Part shown: positions 15,524 through 23,590 of the stretch, piece by piece
Position numbering within the stretch: the first letter of the stretch is position 1
How the letters are laid out: the number at the start of each line of letters is the position of its first letter
NCBI RefSeq assembly: GCF_035917975.1
Contig: NZ_CP109130.1
Coordinates: 6,820,001-6,884,000, forward strand
Reading direction: 5' to 3'
DNA from: Streptosporangium sp. NBC_01756
GTDB taxonomy: Bacteria; Actinomycetota; Actinomycetes; Streptosporangiales; Streptosporangiaceae
DNA length: 64,000 bases
Translations under genes and position numbers: made by a program
Notes under the pieces: generated by a model
What the model was told of the DNA's origin: nothing
What the model saw: the letters and a program-made list of their open reading frames with translations, nothing else
Databases searched by the model: none

Positions 15524-16582
15524 GTGACCGACGCGATTCGCAGGCATGACCCGCTGGTGAAGGGTTTCGCCAGCGACAACTACGCCGGGGTGCACCCGGA
15601 GATCCTCCAGGCGATCGCCCTGGCCAACGGGGGGCACCAGACCTCCTACGGCGGCGACGTCTACACCCAGGCGCTGCAGGAGGTCTTCAGAAAGCACTTC
15701 GGCCCGGCGGCCGAGGCCTGGCCGGTGTTCAACGGCACCGGCGCCAACGTGGTGGCGCTCCGCGCGATGACCGCCCACTGGGAGGCGGTGGTCTGCACCG
15801 AGTCGGCCCACATCCACACCGACGAGGGCGGGGCACCGGAGCGTACGGCCGGGCTCAAGCTGCTGCCCGTTCCCACTCCGGACGGCAAGCTCACCCCGGA
15901 GCTGATCGACCGGCAGGCGTGGGGCTTCGGCGACGAGCACCGTGCCCAGCCCAAGGTGGTCTCGATCACACAGACCACCGAGCTGGGCACGCTCTACACC
16001 CCTGAGGAGATCGCGGCGATCTGCGAGCACGCCCACGGGCTGGGCATGCTCGTCCACCTCGACGGTTCCCGCGCCACCAACGCGGCCGCCGCGCTGGACG
16101 TGCCGCTGCGCGCGTTCACCACGGACGCGGGGGTGGACGTGCTGTCCTTCGGTGGCACCAAGGCCGGGCTGATGTTCGGCGAGGCCGTCGTGGTGCTCAA
16201 CCCCGACGCCGTGCGCGGCCTGCGCTACCTGCGCAAGACCGCGATGCAGCTCGCCTCCAAGATGCGGTTCGTCTCGGTGCAGTTCGAGGCGCTGCTCGGC
16301 GGCGACCTGTGGCTGCGCAACGCCCGCAACGCCAACGCCATGGCCCGGCGGCTGGCCGACGCCGTCCGGGAGATCCCGGGCGTCGAGGTGCCGCGCCCGG
16401 TGCAGGCCAACGCGGTCTTCGCGATCCTGCCGCCGGAGGTGACCGAGCGCCTGCAGAAGCGCTTCCGGTTCTACACCTGGAACGAGGCCACCGGCGAGGT
16501 CCGCTGGATGACCGCGTTCGACACCACCGAGGCCGACGTGGACGCCTTTGCCCGCGCGGTCGCGGAGGAGATAAGATCCTGA
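15524..16582 (+). CDS. Low-specificity threonine aldolase / beta-eliminating lyase
   Basis: A 352-residue fold-type I PLP enzyme that cleaves threonine or similar beta-hydroxy amino acids to glycine plus aldehyde. The N terminus FASDNYAGVHPEI is the family signature. The PLP lysine is Lys213 in SFGGTKAG, and the phosphate aspartate region is VHLDGSRATNAA. The start is GTG with AAGGGG upstream. The stop is 2 bp before the trpS leader ORF, so its transcription may run into the trpS attenuator. Confidence 0.88.
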   Translation: MTDAIRRHDPLVKGFASDNYAGVHPEILQAIALANGGHQTSYGGDVYTQALQEVFRKHFGPAAEAWPVFNGTGANVVALRAMTAHWEAVVCTESAHIHTDEGGAPERTAGLKLLPVPTPDGKLTPELIDRQAWGFGDEHRAQPKVVSITQTTELGTLYTPEEIAAICEHAHGLGMLVHLDGSRATNAAAALDVPLRAFTTDAGVDVLSFGGTKAGLMFGEAVVVLNPDAVRGLRYLRKTAMQLASKMRFVSVQFEALLGGDLWLRNARNANAMARRLADAVREIPGVEVPRPVQANAVFAILPPEVTERLQKRFRFYTWNEATGEVRWMTAFDTTEADVDAFARAVAEEIRS

Positions 16583-16584
16583 CC

Positions 16585-16638
16585 ATGAGCACGCACAGTC
16601 TGGGTCTGTGGCGGGCCGCCCATCGGCGGACCCGCTAG
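16585..16638 (+). CDS. Leader peptide of trpS with a single Trp codon
   Basis: A 17-codon ORF (MSTHSLGLWRAAHRRTR) starting 2 bp after the aldolase stop and ending 22 nt before the terminator stem. The Trp codon (16609-16611) lies at the edge of RNA segment 1 of the attenuator, so a ribosome stalled there would cover that segment. A polypurine stretch (GGAGGAG) about 15-20 nt upstream or coupling to the aldolase could drive its translation. Confidence 0.65.
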   Translation: MSTHSLGLWRAAHRRTR

Positions 16639-16690
16639 CCAGCCTCGACTGCGCAACCAGACGGCCGCCGTGAACCGGCGGCCGTTCTCC
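16611..16690 (+). promoter_or_regulatory. Ribosome-mediated transcription attenuator upstream of trpS
   Basis: Segment 1 (GCGGGCCGCC, 16611-16620) pairs with segment 2 (GGCGG-A-CCCGC, 16625-16635) around a 4-nt loop. Segment 3 (ACGGCCGCCG, 16661-16670) pairs perfectly with segment 4 (CGGCGGCCGT, 16676-16685). Segment 2 can also pair with the CCGCC of segment 3. This is the 1:2 / 2:3 / 3:4 logic of trp attenuation: stalling at the Trp codon would free segment 2 and block the 3:4 terminator. Such control has been described for an auxiliary Streptomyces trpS gene. Confidence 0.7.
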
Positions 16691-16745
16691 GTTTCCGGGT
16701 ACGGCCCGGCGCGCGGCGGTCCCTTCCCACCAAGGAGTGACCATC

Positions 16746-17711
16746 ATGACCAAGCGCGTCTTCTCGGGGTTCCAGCCCACCGGCCACCTCACGATCGGCA
16801 ACCTGCTCGGCGCGATCCGGCCCGCCGGACAGCTCCAGGACGAGGCCGACTGCGTCTACGCGGTCGTCGACCTGCACGCCCTGACCGTCAGGCACGACCC
16901 GGAGCGCCTGCGTGCCCGGACCAGGGAGGCGGCGACGCTGCTGCTCGCCTGCGGCCTGGACCGATCGCTGGTCTACATCCAGTCCCAGGTGCCCGCGCAC
17001 ACCGAGCTGTCCTACCTGCTGGAGAGCACCGCCTACTTCGGCGAGATGCGGCGGATGATCCAGTTCAAGGAGAAATCGGCCGGGCAGGAGGAGGTCCGGC
17101 TCTCGCTGCTCACCTATCCCGCGCTGATGGCCGCCGACATCCTGCTGCACCGGGCGGACCTCGTGCCCGTGGGGGAGGACCAGCGCCAGCACGTCGAGCT
17201 CACCCGTGATCTCGCCCTGCGGTTCAACCGCCTCTACGGCGAGACGTTCACCGTGCCCGAGGCGGTGCACCCGCGGGTCGCCGCCCGGGTCATGGACCTG
17301 ACCACGCCCACCTCGAAGATGGGCAAGTCCAACGGCTCGACCGCCGGGACGGTCTACCTGCTCGACCCGCCCGCCGACGTCCGCCGCAAGGTGATGCGCG
17401 CGGTCACGGACTCCGGCACCGAGGTCCGCTACGACCCGCAGGACAAGCCCGGCGTCTCCAACCTGCTCGCCGTCCTCGCGGCCTGTTCCGGGCGGCCGGT
17501 CGAGTCGCTCGCCCACGAGACGTACGGCGCGCTCAAGCGGGACACCGCCGAGGCCGTGGTGGAGACGCTGCGGCCGATCCAGGAGCGCTATCTGGAACTG
17601 TCGGCCGACCCGGCCGAACTGTCGCGGCTGCTGGCCGCCGGTGCCGCGCGGGCCGCCGAACGCGGCGCCGGCCTGCTGGCCGCCGCCCGGGAGGCGATCG
17701 GCCTGCCCTGA
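16746..17711 (+). CDS. trpS: Tryptophanyl-tRNA synthetase
   Basis: A 321-residue class Ic aminoacyl-tRNA synthetase that charges tRNA-Trp. The HIGH-type motif is PTGHLTIGN (residues 11-19), GEDQRQHVELTRD follows, and the KMSKS loop is KMGKS at 191-195. AAGGAG lies upstream of the ATG. Size is normal for bacterial TrpRS. The upstream leader peptide and attenuator imply induction when charged tRNA-Trp is scarce, as with indolmycin-resistant auxiliary TrpRS enzymes of Streptomyces. Whether this is the only trpS of the genome cannot be seen. Confidence 0.95.
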   Translation: MTKRVFSGFQPTGHLTIGNLLGAIRPAGQLQDEADCVYAVVDLHALTVRHDPERLRARTREAATLLLACGLDRSLVYIQSQVPAHTELSYLLESTAYFGEMRRMIQFKEKSAGQEEVRLSLLTYPALMAADILLHRADLVPVGEDQRQHVELTRDLALRFNRLYGETFTVPEAVHPRVAARVMDLTTPTSKMGKSNGSTAGTVYLLDPPADVRRKVMRAVTDSGTEVRYDPQDKPGVSNLLAVLAACSGRPVESLAHETYGALKRDTAEAVVETLRPIQERYLELSADPAELSRLLAAGAARAAERGAGLLAAAREAIGLP

Positions 17712-17713
17712 AG

Positions 17714-17734
17714 GGAGCCGGACGGTCCGGCTCC
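17714..17734. terminator. 10-bp hairpin after trpS
   Basis: GGAGCCGGAC and its perfect complement are separated by one base, beginning 2 bp after the trpS stop. It can serve both trpS and the convergent DUF3467 gene. Confidence 0.65.
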
Positions 17735-17741
17735 CCGCGGG

Positions 17742-18041
17742 TCAGTTCTTCCGGCCCGTCTCCTGCTCGTAGGCGGTGAGCTGCTGTTCCAGAGCCTTCA
17801 TCAGCTCGAACACCTGGCTCGGAGGGATCCGGATCCGGCTGACGATCCGGGTCGGCACACTGACGAAGTGCTGCCCGGATGATGGGTCGTTGGCGAGCTG
17901 GGGAGGTCTGGTGATCACCGCGAAGTCCAGGACGAACCCATCCTCGGTATGCCAGACGGAGGCGAAGTTCGCGTACTGTCCCGCTTCTACCTCGGCGGAG
18001 ATGCTCACCTCCAGGCGGTTCTCCGGCTCATCGTTCACCAT
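17742..18041 (-). CDS. DUF3467 domain protein
   Basis: A 99-residue small protein. The pattern AGQYANFASVWHTEDGFVLDFAV, then VSRIRIPPSQVFELMKALEQQLTAYE, is the DUF3467 signature (strand-rich first part, one C-terminal helix). Family members are widespread in bacteria and of unknown function. It is monocistronic as far as seen, ending against the trpS terminator. Confidence 0.85.
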   Translation of the reverse strand: MVNDEPENRLEVSISAEVEAGQYANFASVWHTEDGFVLDFAVITRPPQLANDPSSGQHFVSVPTRIVSRIRIPPSQVFELMKALEQQLTAYEQETGRKN

Positions 18042-18118
18042 GATGTTCCCGTCTCCTCCGGCCAGGTTGGCTCCATGCTGCCCTGGCCGGAAACCGGCCG
18101 CGCAAGGACGCGCCGACG

Positions 18119-18838
18119 CTATCTAAGGATGGAAGGCAGCGGTTGGGCGCCGCGCTGCCGCAGCATGTCGGTCATCAGCTTGATCTCACCCGTCTGACCC
18201 TCGACGATGTGCCTGGCCATGGTGGCCACCTCGTCGCGGTCCGACAGTTTCAGCAGGCCCTGCGCCATCTGCACGCCGCCCTCGTGGTGGCGGATCATGA
18301 GCTGCAGGAAGAGGACCTCCTGGTCTTTGCCGGTGGCCTCGCGGAGCCTTGTGAGCTCCTCCTCGCTGGCCATACCGGGCATCGCGGCGGAGGCCGGGGC
18401 TGTTGCACCGTGGCCGTGACCGGCCATCCACGCCATCGACGGCCGTTCGCCGGCCTGGTCCAGCCCCCACTGCTGCAGCCAGCCGCTGAAGATTCCGCGC
18501 TGGGCGGTCTGCGTGACGATGATGTCGTACGCGAGCCGCCGCAGCTCCTCGTCCTTGCTGCCGTCTCTGGCGGCGAAGGACATCTCGACGGCCTGGGCGT
18601 GATGGACGGCCATGTCGCGGGCGAACCCCGCCTCGGCGGAGGCGTCGGTCGGGGTCGTGCTCCTGCCGACGATCAGCAGCAGGACGGCCGCCACGGCCAG
18701 GCAGCCGAGCAGCAGGCCGAGCGCCACACGGCGTCTGGGGTTCGGATTGTCACGGGGAGGCGTTTCCATCGCCTGCCCAGCGTACCCACTGTCAGGAATC
18801 GTTGCTGTATCACCCGTTGTGTTGGCTTTATTCTCCAC
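18119..18838 (-). CDS. DUF305 domain membrane-anchored protein
   Basis: A 239-residue protein with a cytoplasmic N terminus, one transmembrane segment (VALGLLLGCLAVAAVLLLIV, about residues 38-57) and an extracytoplasmic DUF305 domain. It has two histidine-rich helices, DMAVHHAQAVEM and LMIRHHEGGVQMAQ, which resemble ferritin-like metal-binding bundles. A MAGHGHG stretch adds more potential ligands. In actinomycetes it is usually paired with a DUF3105 gene, which here lies divergently. Metal or copper homeostasis is often proposed; not proven. Confidence 0.88.
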   Translation of the reverse strand: MENKANTTGDTATIPDSGYAGQAMETPPRDNPNPRRRVALGLLLGCLAVAAVLLLIVGRSTTPTDASAEAGFARDMAVHHAQAVEMSFAARDGSKDEELRRLAYDIIVTQTAQRGIFSGWLQQWGLDQAGERPSMAWMAGHGHGATAPASAAMPGMASEEELTRLREATGKDQEVLFLQLMIRHHEGGVQMAQGLLKLSDRDEVATMARHIVEGQTGEIKLMTDMLRQRGAQPLPSILR

Positions 18839-18891
18839 ACACGCTAGTAGGGCATAGTGTGACCCGAAATCAGTTCCCGGCTGGAGGGTCG

Positions 18892-19626
18892 ATGACGGAG
18901 AAAAAGGCGCAGGCGAGACGGGAACATCTCGACCGGATGCGCCAGGAGCAGAAGCGCAAGGAGCGCCGGACCGCGTTCCTGATGTGGGGCGCCGGTGGCG
19001 TCGTCATCGTCCTGCTCGTCGGGCTCGTCGGCTTCTATCTGGTCAACGAGCGGGCGGTGAGTTCGCTGGACGCCGTCACCAGCGCCAAGTATCCGGGCAG
19101 CGTGCACGTCCAGACCAAGGTGGCCTACAAGGAGAACCCCCCGATGGGGGGTGAGCACAATCCGGCCTGGCAGGACTGCGGCATCTACGACCAGCCGATC
19201 AACAACGAGAACGCCGTGCACGCCATGGAGCACGGTGCCGTGTGGATCACCTACCAGCCGGACCTGCCCAAGGCCCAGGTGGACAGGCTCAAGGAACTGT
19301 CCTCCAAGGAGTACATGCTCCTGAGCCCGTACCCGGGACTGCCCGCCAAGGTCGTGGCCAGCTCCTGGAACAAGCAGCTCAAGCTGGACAGCGCCGAAGA
19401 CCCGCGCCTGCCCAAGTACATCGCCAAGTACCGGAACAACAGCGCCGAGACCCCCGAGTTCGGCGCCTCCTGCAGCGGGGGCGTGGGCACCACCACCGCC
19501 GAGGCCCCGATCCCGGCGACCACCCCGACGGCCGCCCCGACCGCAGCCCCGAGCGGGGACCCGTCGGCGGACCCGTCCACGGCCCCGGAGGCGACCCCCT
19601 CGCCCAGCTCGACTCCGAGCTCCTGA
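18892..19626 (+). CDS. DUF3105 domain membrane-anchored protein
   Basis: A 244-residue protein. It has a charged cytoplasmic N terminus, one transmembrane helix (about residues 28-48), then DUF3105, marked by YKENPPMGGEHNPAW and NENAVHAMEHGAVWITY, with conserved His and Cys (CGIYDQ, ASCSGG). The C-terminal 60 residues are a Pro/Thr/Ala-rich low-complexity tail, probably a cell-wall spanning linker. CTGGAGGG precedes the ATG at 18892. It is divergent from the DUF305 gene with which it normally co-occurs. Confidence 0.88.
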   Translation: MTEKKAQARREHLDRMRQEQKRKERRTAFLMWGAGGVVIVLLVGLVGFYLVNERAVSSLDAVTSAKYPGSVHVQTKVAYKENPPMGGEHNPAWQDCGIYDQPINNENAVHAMEHGAVWITYQPDLPKAQVDRLKELSSKEYMLLSPYPGLPAKVVASSWNKQLKLDSAEDPRLPKYIAKYRNNSAETPEFGASCSGGVGTTTAEAPIPATTPTAAPTAAPSGDPSADPSTAPEATPSPSSTPSS

Positions 19627-19665
19627 CCCCGCCGCCGCGGCCCGCATCCCCCGCGGCAAGCCCGT

Positions 19666-19701
19666 CCGGTACGGCCCGCACCCCGGTGCGGGCCGTACCG
19701 G
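19666..19701. terminator. Bidirectional 17-bp perfect hairpin
   Basis: CCGGTACGGCCCGCACC and its exact complement flank two bases, between the convergent DUF3105 and alanine dehydrogenase genes. Confidence 0.75.
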
Positions 19702-19714
19702 GCCGGAGCACCGC

Positions 19715-20830
19715 TCAGGCCAGCACCTGCTCCAGGGGCACCGCCTCCAGCCCGTGGGCCTCGGCCACGGGCCGGTTGGTCAGGTGCCCCTCGTGCGTGT
19801 TCAGGCCCCCGGCCAGCGCGGGGTCGCCGCGCAGCGCCTCGCGCCAGCCCAGGTCGGCGATCGCCAGCGCGTAGGGCAGGGTCACGTTGGTCAGTGCGTA
19901 CGTCGAGGTGTGCGGGACCGCGCCCGGCATGTTGGCCACGCAGTAGAAGATCGAGTCGTGCACCCGGTAGGTGGGCGCGTCATGGGTGGTCGGCCGGGAG
20001 TCCTCGAAGCAGCCGCCCTGGTCGATGGAGATGTCGACCAGGACCGAGCCGGGCTTCATCCGCGAGACCAGTTCGTTGCTCACCAGCCTCGGTGCCTTCG
20101 CACCGGGCACCAGCACCGCTCCGATGACCAGATCGGCGGCCAGGACCGCGCGCTCGACCTCGTAGCTGTTCGACGCGACGGTCTGGCAGTGGCCCTGGTA
20201 GATGATGTCGGCCTGGCGGAGCCGGTCGATGTTGCGGTCCAGCAGGACCACCTCGGCCTGCATGCCGAGCGCGATGACCGCGGCGTTCATGCCGGACACT
20301 CCGGCGCCGATCACGACCACGTTGGCCGCGTGCACGCCCGACACCCCGCCCATGAGAACGCCCCGACCGCCTTCGAGCCGCATCAGGTGGTACGCCCCCA
20401 CCTGCGGGGCGAGCCGTCCGGCCACCTCCGACATCGGGGCCAGCAGCGGCAGCGAGCCGTTCTCACTCTGCACGGTCTCGTAGGCGATGCCGGTGACGCC
20501 GGATTCGAGCATGGCCCGGGTGCACGGCTCGGACGCGGCCAGGTGCAGATAGGTGAAGAGCACCTGCCCCTTGCGCATCCGGTGGTACTCCTCGGCGATC
20601 GGCTCCTTCACCTTCAGCACCAGATCGCCCTCGGCCCACACCTCGTCCGCCGACTCCAGGATGGTCGCGCCCACGCTCTGAAAGTCGGCGTCGGTGATCG
20701 AGGATCCGGTGCCGGCGTCCTTCTCGACGAAGACCCGGTGACCGTGCCGGACGAACTCGTGGGCTCCGGCGGGAGTGAGGGCCACGCGATACTCGTGGCT
20801 TTTGACCTCGCGGGGAACTGCGATCTTCAC
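19715..20830 (-). CDS. ald: Alanine dehydrogenase
   Basis: A 371-residue NAD-dependent enzyme interconverting L-alanine and pyruvate plus ammonia. It has the family N terminus [20 protein letters not shown], the catalytic HLAASEP region with Lys/His before it ([16 protein letters not shown]), and the Rossmann motif [13 protein letters not shown] at about residue 170. The start is GTG with GGAGGGG upstream. The length is normal. A CAAC-AAAA-GTTG dyad lies in the upstream region (about 20911-20922). Confidence 0.95.
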   Translation of the reverse strand: MKIAVPREVKSHEYRVALTPAGAHEFVRHGHRVFVEKDAGTGSSITDADFQSVGATILESADEVWAEGDLVLKVKEPIAEEYHRMRKGQVLFTYLHLAASEPCTRAMLESGVTGIAYETVQSENGSLPLLAPMSEVAGRLAPQVGAYHLMRLEGGRGVLMGGVSGVHAANVVVIGAGVSGMNAAVIALGMQAEVVLLDRNIDRLRQADIIYQGHCQTVASNSYEVERAVLAADLVIGAVLVPGAKAPRLVSNELVSRMKPGSVLVDISIDQGGCFEDSRPTTHDAPTYRVHDSIFYCVANMPGAVPHTSTYALTNVTLPYALAIADLGWREALRGDPALAGGLNTHEGHLTNRPVAEAHGLEAVPLEQVLA

Positions 20831-20959
20831 GGCCCCTCCAGGATTGCACCTGTACCTTCTTCACTCTGCGTCCCCTGGGAGGGGGGCACCATGCGCATGA
20901 TGGAAGGAATCAACAAAAGTTGCTGCCGCTTTGTCAGGAAGCGTAAAACGCTGGTCCGC

Positions 20960-20991
20960 AGAGCCGGCCCGCCCAGCCGGTTACCGGCTCT
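20960..20991. other. Hairpin in the ald / secreted-protein divergent region
   Basis: AGAGCCGG and CCGGCTCT form a perfect 8-bp stem with a 16-nt loop, followed on the plus strand by TTTTCGG. It sits in the leader of the excalibur protein and could be an attenuator-like structure. Confidence 0.35.
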
Positions 20992-21042
20992 TTTCGGTGA
21001 TCGGTAGGCTCTCCGCGAACCAGATGTGAGGATTGCAGTCAT

Positions 21043-22173
21043 ATGACGATGGAGACGCACGCGGGTCCGGGCGACCCACCCGTACCGCAGGGGCCTCCAC
21101 CTGGGCCTCGGGACCCCCTTTCCGGGCCGTCCGGGCCGCATGATCCCCCACTCGCCGGTCCTCCCTCGGGGCCGGGAGGCCCGCAGGGACCGGGGAGGCC
21201 GGGGACCGGTCCCGGTGACGGCGCGCCGAAGGACCCCCGGGCGAGCCGGGTCACCACCGTCATCCTGGTCGTCGCCCTGGTCGTCGTCGTGCTCACCACC
21301 GGCGTGCTCGGCACTCTCGCGGTGCTCATGACCAGGGATCCCGGCGTGCCGCTCGGCGCGCCCCCTCCCCAGCGCCTGCGGGTCCCCATCCACTTCGCCC
21401 CGGTGACCGGCTCGCAGCCCGGCGCCTGCACGACCCCCGACGGCGTGCCCGACGACGCGGGACAGAACTGCTACACCCTCGCCGCCGGAGTCAGCGTGAA
21501 CGCGGTGCGGAAGATCGAGACGGTCCAGGACAAGGGCGGCGCCTACTCGGTCAGGATCGCCTTCGCGCCCGCCTTCCGCGACCAGATCAACGACCTGACC
21601 CAGGAGGCGGTCAGGCAGCAGCTCGCGATCGTCGCGGGGGAGAAGGTGGTGGCGGCGCCCCGGGTCGCCCAGGTGATCACCGAGGACAGTCTCAGCATCG
21701 CGGGCTCCTTCACCAAGGAGCAGGCGGACGCCATGGTCGTACGGCTGACCGGGGCCCCGGGCACCGCGACGCCGGTCCCCGGCCAGTCGCAGCCGGCCCC
21801 GGTGGCCACATCCCCGGCCCCCGGCCAGTCGCAGCCCGCCCCGGTCGGCACGCCCCCGCCCACCGGCGGACCCGTGACCCCACCGGCGACCACCGCTCCC
21901 ACCACCGCTCCCACCGGGGCGACCACGGCTCCCACCGGCGCGCCGACCGCCTCGGCGAACGGCGCGACCGCGGCTCCGGCCGGCAACAGGACAATGGACA
22001 CGGCCACCGGGCCCGCGACGGCGACCTCCGCCGACGGCTCCGAGCGCAGGTATCCCAGCTGCGAGGCCGCGGTCAAGGAGGGCTACGGCGGGCCCTACTA
22101 CCGGGGTGTCCACCCGCAGTACGCGTGGTATCCCGACAAGGACAACGACGGCATCGCCTGCGACCGGGAATGA
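21043..22173 (+). CDS. Membrane-anchored protein with SecD-like and excalibur domains
   Basis: A 376-residue protein. A Pro/Gly-rich cytoplasmic head (residues 1-65) precedes one transmembrane helix (VTTVILVVALVVVVLTTGVLGT). An extracytoplasmic region follows (DAGQNCYTLAAGVSV and IAFAPAFRDQINDLTQEAV) that resembles the SecDF P1 head subdomain. Next come about 100 residues of Pro/Thr/Ala repeats and a C-terminal excalibur calcium-binding domain. That domain begins YPSCEAA and ends in the D-x-D-x-D-G loop DKDNDGIACDRE. The domain pair is unusual. The product is probably wall-exposed; its function is unknown. It ends 6 bp from the convergent permease gene. Confidence 0.82.
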   Translation: MTMETHAGPGDPPVPQGPPPGPRDPLSGPSGPHDPPLAGPPSGPGGPQGPGRPGTGPGDGAPKDPRASRVTTVILVVALVVVVLTTGVLGTLAVLMTRDPGVPLGAPPPQRLRVPIHFAPVTGSQPGACTTPDGVPDDAGQNCYTLAAGVSVNAVRKIETVQDKGGAYSVRIAFAPAFRDQINDLTQEAVRQQLAIVAGEKVVAAPRVAQVITEDSLSIAGSFTKEQADAMVVRLTGAPGTATPVPGQSQPAPVATSPAPGQSQPAPVGTPPPTGGPVTPPATTAPTTAPTGATTAPTGAPTASANGATAAPAGNRTMDTATGPATATSADGSERRYPSCEAAVKEGYGGPYYRGVHPQYAWYPDKDNDGIACDRE

Positions 22174-22179
22174 CGCACC

Positions 22180-23556
22180 CTAGACGAACAGCCCTCGGAT
22201 GCCCTCGACGGCGAAATACGCCGCGAAGACCAGCGTGACCACCCAGAGCAGCCACGGGACGCCCCGGGCCCGGCCGGTCGCCGCCTGGATGACCGTGTAG
22301 GTGACCACACCGGCTCCGACGCCGTTGGTGATGCTGTAGGTGAACGGCATCAGGGCGATCGTCAGGAACGCCGGAACGGCCAGCGTCAGGTCCTCCCAGG
22401 GCACGTTCCTGGCCTGCGTCATCATCAGCGCGCCCACCAGCACCAGCGCGGGCGCCGCCGCCGCGGCCGGGACGACCGTCGCCAGCGGGGTGATGAAGAG
22501 GGTCAGCACGAACATGCCGCCGGTGACCAGGGCGGCCAGGCCGGTCCGGGCGCCCTCGCCGACACCGGCCGCCGACTCGACGAAGACCGTGTTGGCCGAG
22601 GCGCTGGAGAACCCGCCGATCGCCCCGGCCACGCCGTCGGCGGTCAGGATCGCCCCCAGCCGGGGCACCCGGCCTTCGGCGTCCACCAGGCCCGCCTCGT
22701 CGCTCACCCCGATGATCGTGCCCATCGCGTCGAAGAACCCCGACAGCACCAGGGTGAACAGCACGACCGTCGCGGTCACCACCCCCGCGCGGGCGAACCC
22801 GCCGAACAGGTCCACCTGGCCGATCAACCCGGTGTCCGGCAGCGACACCACCGCGTCGGGCACCCGGGGCACCACGACGCCCCAGGTCGCCGGGTCGATC
22901 GTCGCGACCGAGTTGACCACGATCGCCAGTACGGCGGTGACCACGATGCCGATCAGGATGGCCCCCCGGACCTTGCGCAGGAACAGCACGATCACCAGCA
23001 GCAGACCGAAGCAGAACACCGCCACCGGCCAGCCCGTCAGGTGTCCGGTGGCGCCGAGCTGTATCGGCGTCCCCGTCCCCTTGGCGACGAACCCGGCGTC
23101 CACCAGCCCGATCAGTGTGATGAACATCCCGATCCCCACGCTGATCGCGTGCTTCAGGGCGAGCGGGATGGCGTTCATGATGAGCCGGCGAACCCCGGAG
23201 ACCGCCAGTACCACGATCACCAGTCCCTCCAGCACGACCAGCCCCATCGCCTGCGCCCAGGTCATGAACGGCGCGGCCTGGTAGGCGACCACCGCGTTCA
23301 GGCCCAGCCCGGCGGCGACACCGAAGGGGGCGTTGCCCACCAGCCCGATCAGGATCGTGCTCACCGCCGCGGCGATGATGGTCGACGTGGTGAGCTGGAG
23401 GATCGACAGCTTCGCCCCGGTGACGTCGACGGGCCCGCCCAGGATGATCGGGTTCAGCAGGATGATGTAGGCCATCGCCATGAACGTGGTCAGACCGCCC
23501 CTGACCTCCTGCCCGACACTCGACCCGCGTGCCGTCAGCTCGAAGAACCGATCCAT
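22180..23556 (-). CDS. NCS2 family purine permease (AzgA/PbuG-like)
   Basis: A 458-residue integral membrane protein with about 12-14 hydrophobic segments. It begins ELTARGSSVGQEVRGGLTTFMAMAY and has NPIILG and the SSASANTVFVESAAGVGEGARTG region, hallmarks of the adenine/guanine/hypoxanthine proton symporters of the AzgA branch. It is 34 bp downstream of the xanthine dehydrogenase gene on the same strand, so purine import and oxidation are likely co-transcribed. Confidence 0.92.
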   Translation of the reverse strand: MDRFFELTARGSSVGQEVRGGLTTFMAMAYIILLNPIILGGPVDVTGAKLSILQLTTSTIIAAAVSTILIGLVGNAPFGVAAGLGLNAVVAYQAAPFMTWAQAMGLVVLEGLVIVVLAVSGVRRLIMNAIPLALKHAISVGIGMFITLIGLVDAGFVAKGTGTPIQLGATGHLTGWPVAVFCFGLLLVIVLFLRKVRGAILIGIVVTAVLAIVVNSVATIDPATWGVVVPRVPDAVVSLPDTGLIGQVDLFGGFARAGVVTATVVLFTLVLSGFFDAMGTIIGVSDEAGLVDAEGRVPRLGAILTADGVAGAIGGFSSASANTVFVESAAGVGEGARTGLAALVTGGMFVLTLFITPLATVVPAAAAAPALVLVGALMMTQARNVPWEDLTLAVPAFLTIALMPFTYSITNGVGAGVVTYTVIQAATGRARGVPWLLWVVTLVFAAYFAVEGIRGLFV

Positions 23557-23590
23557 GACCCCCCTCTCACGAGCGGGGGATGAGCGGTTC

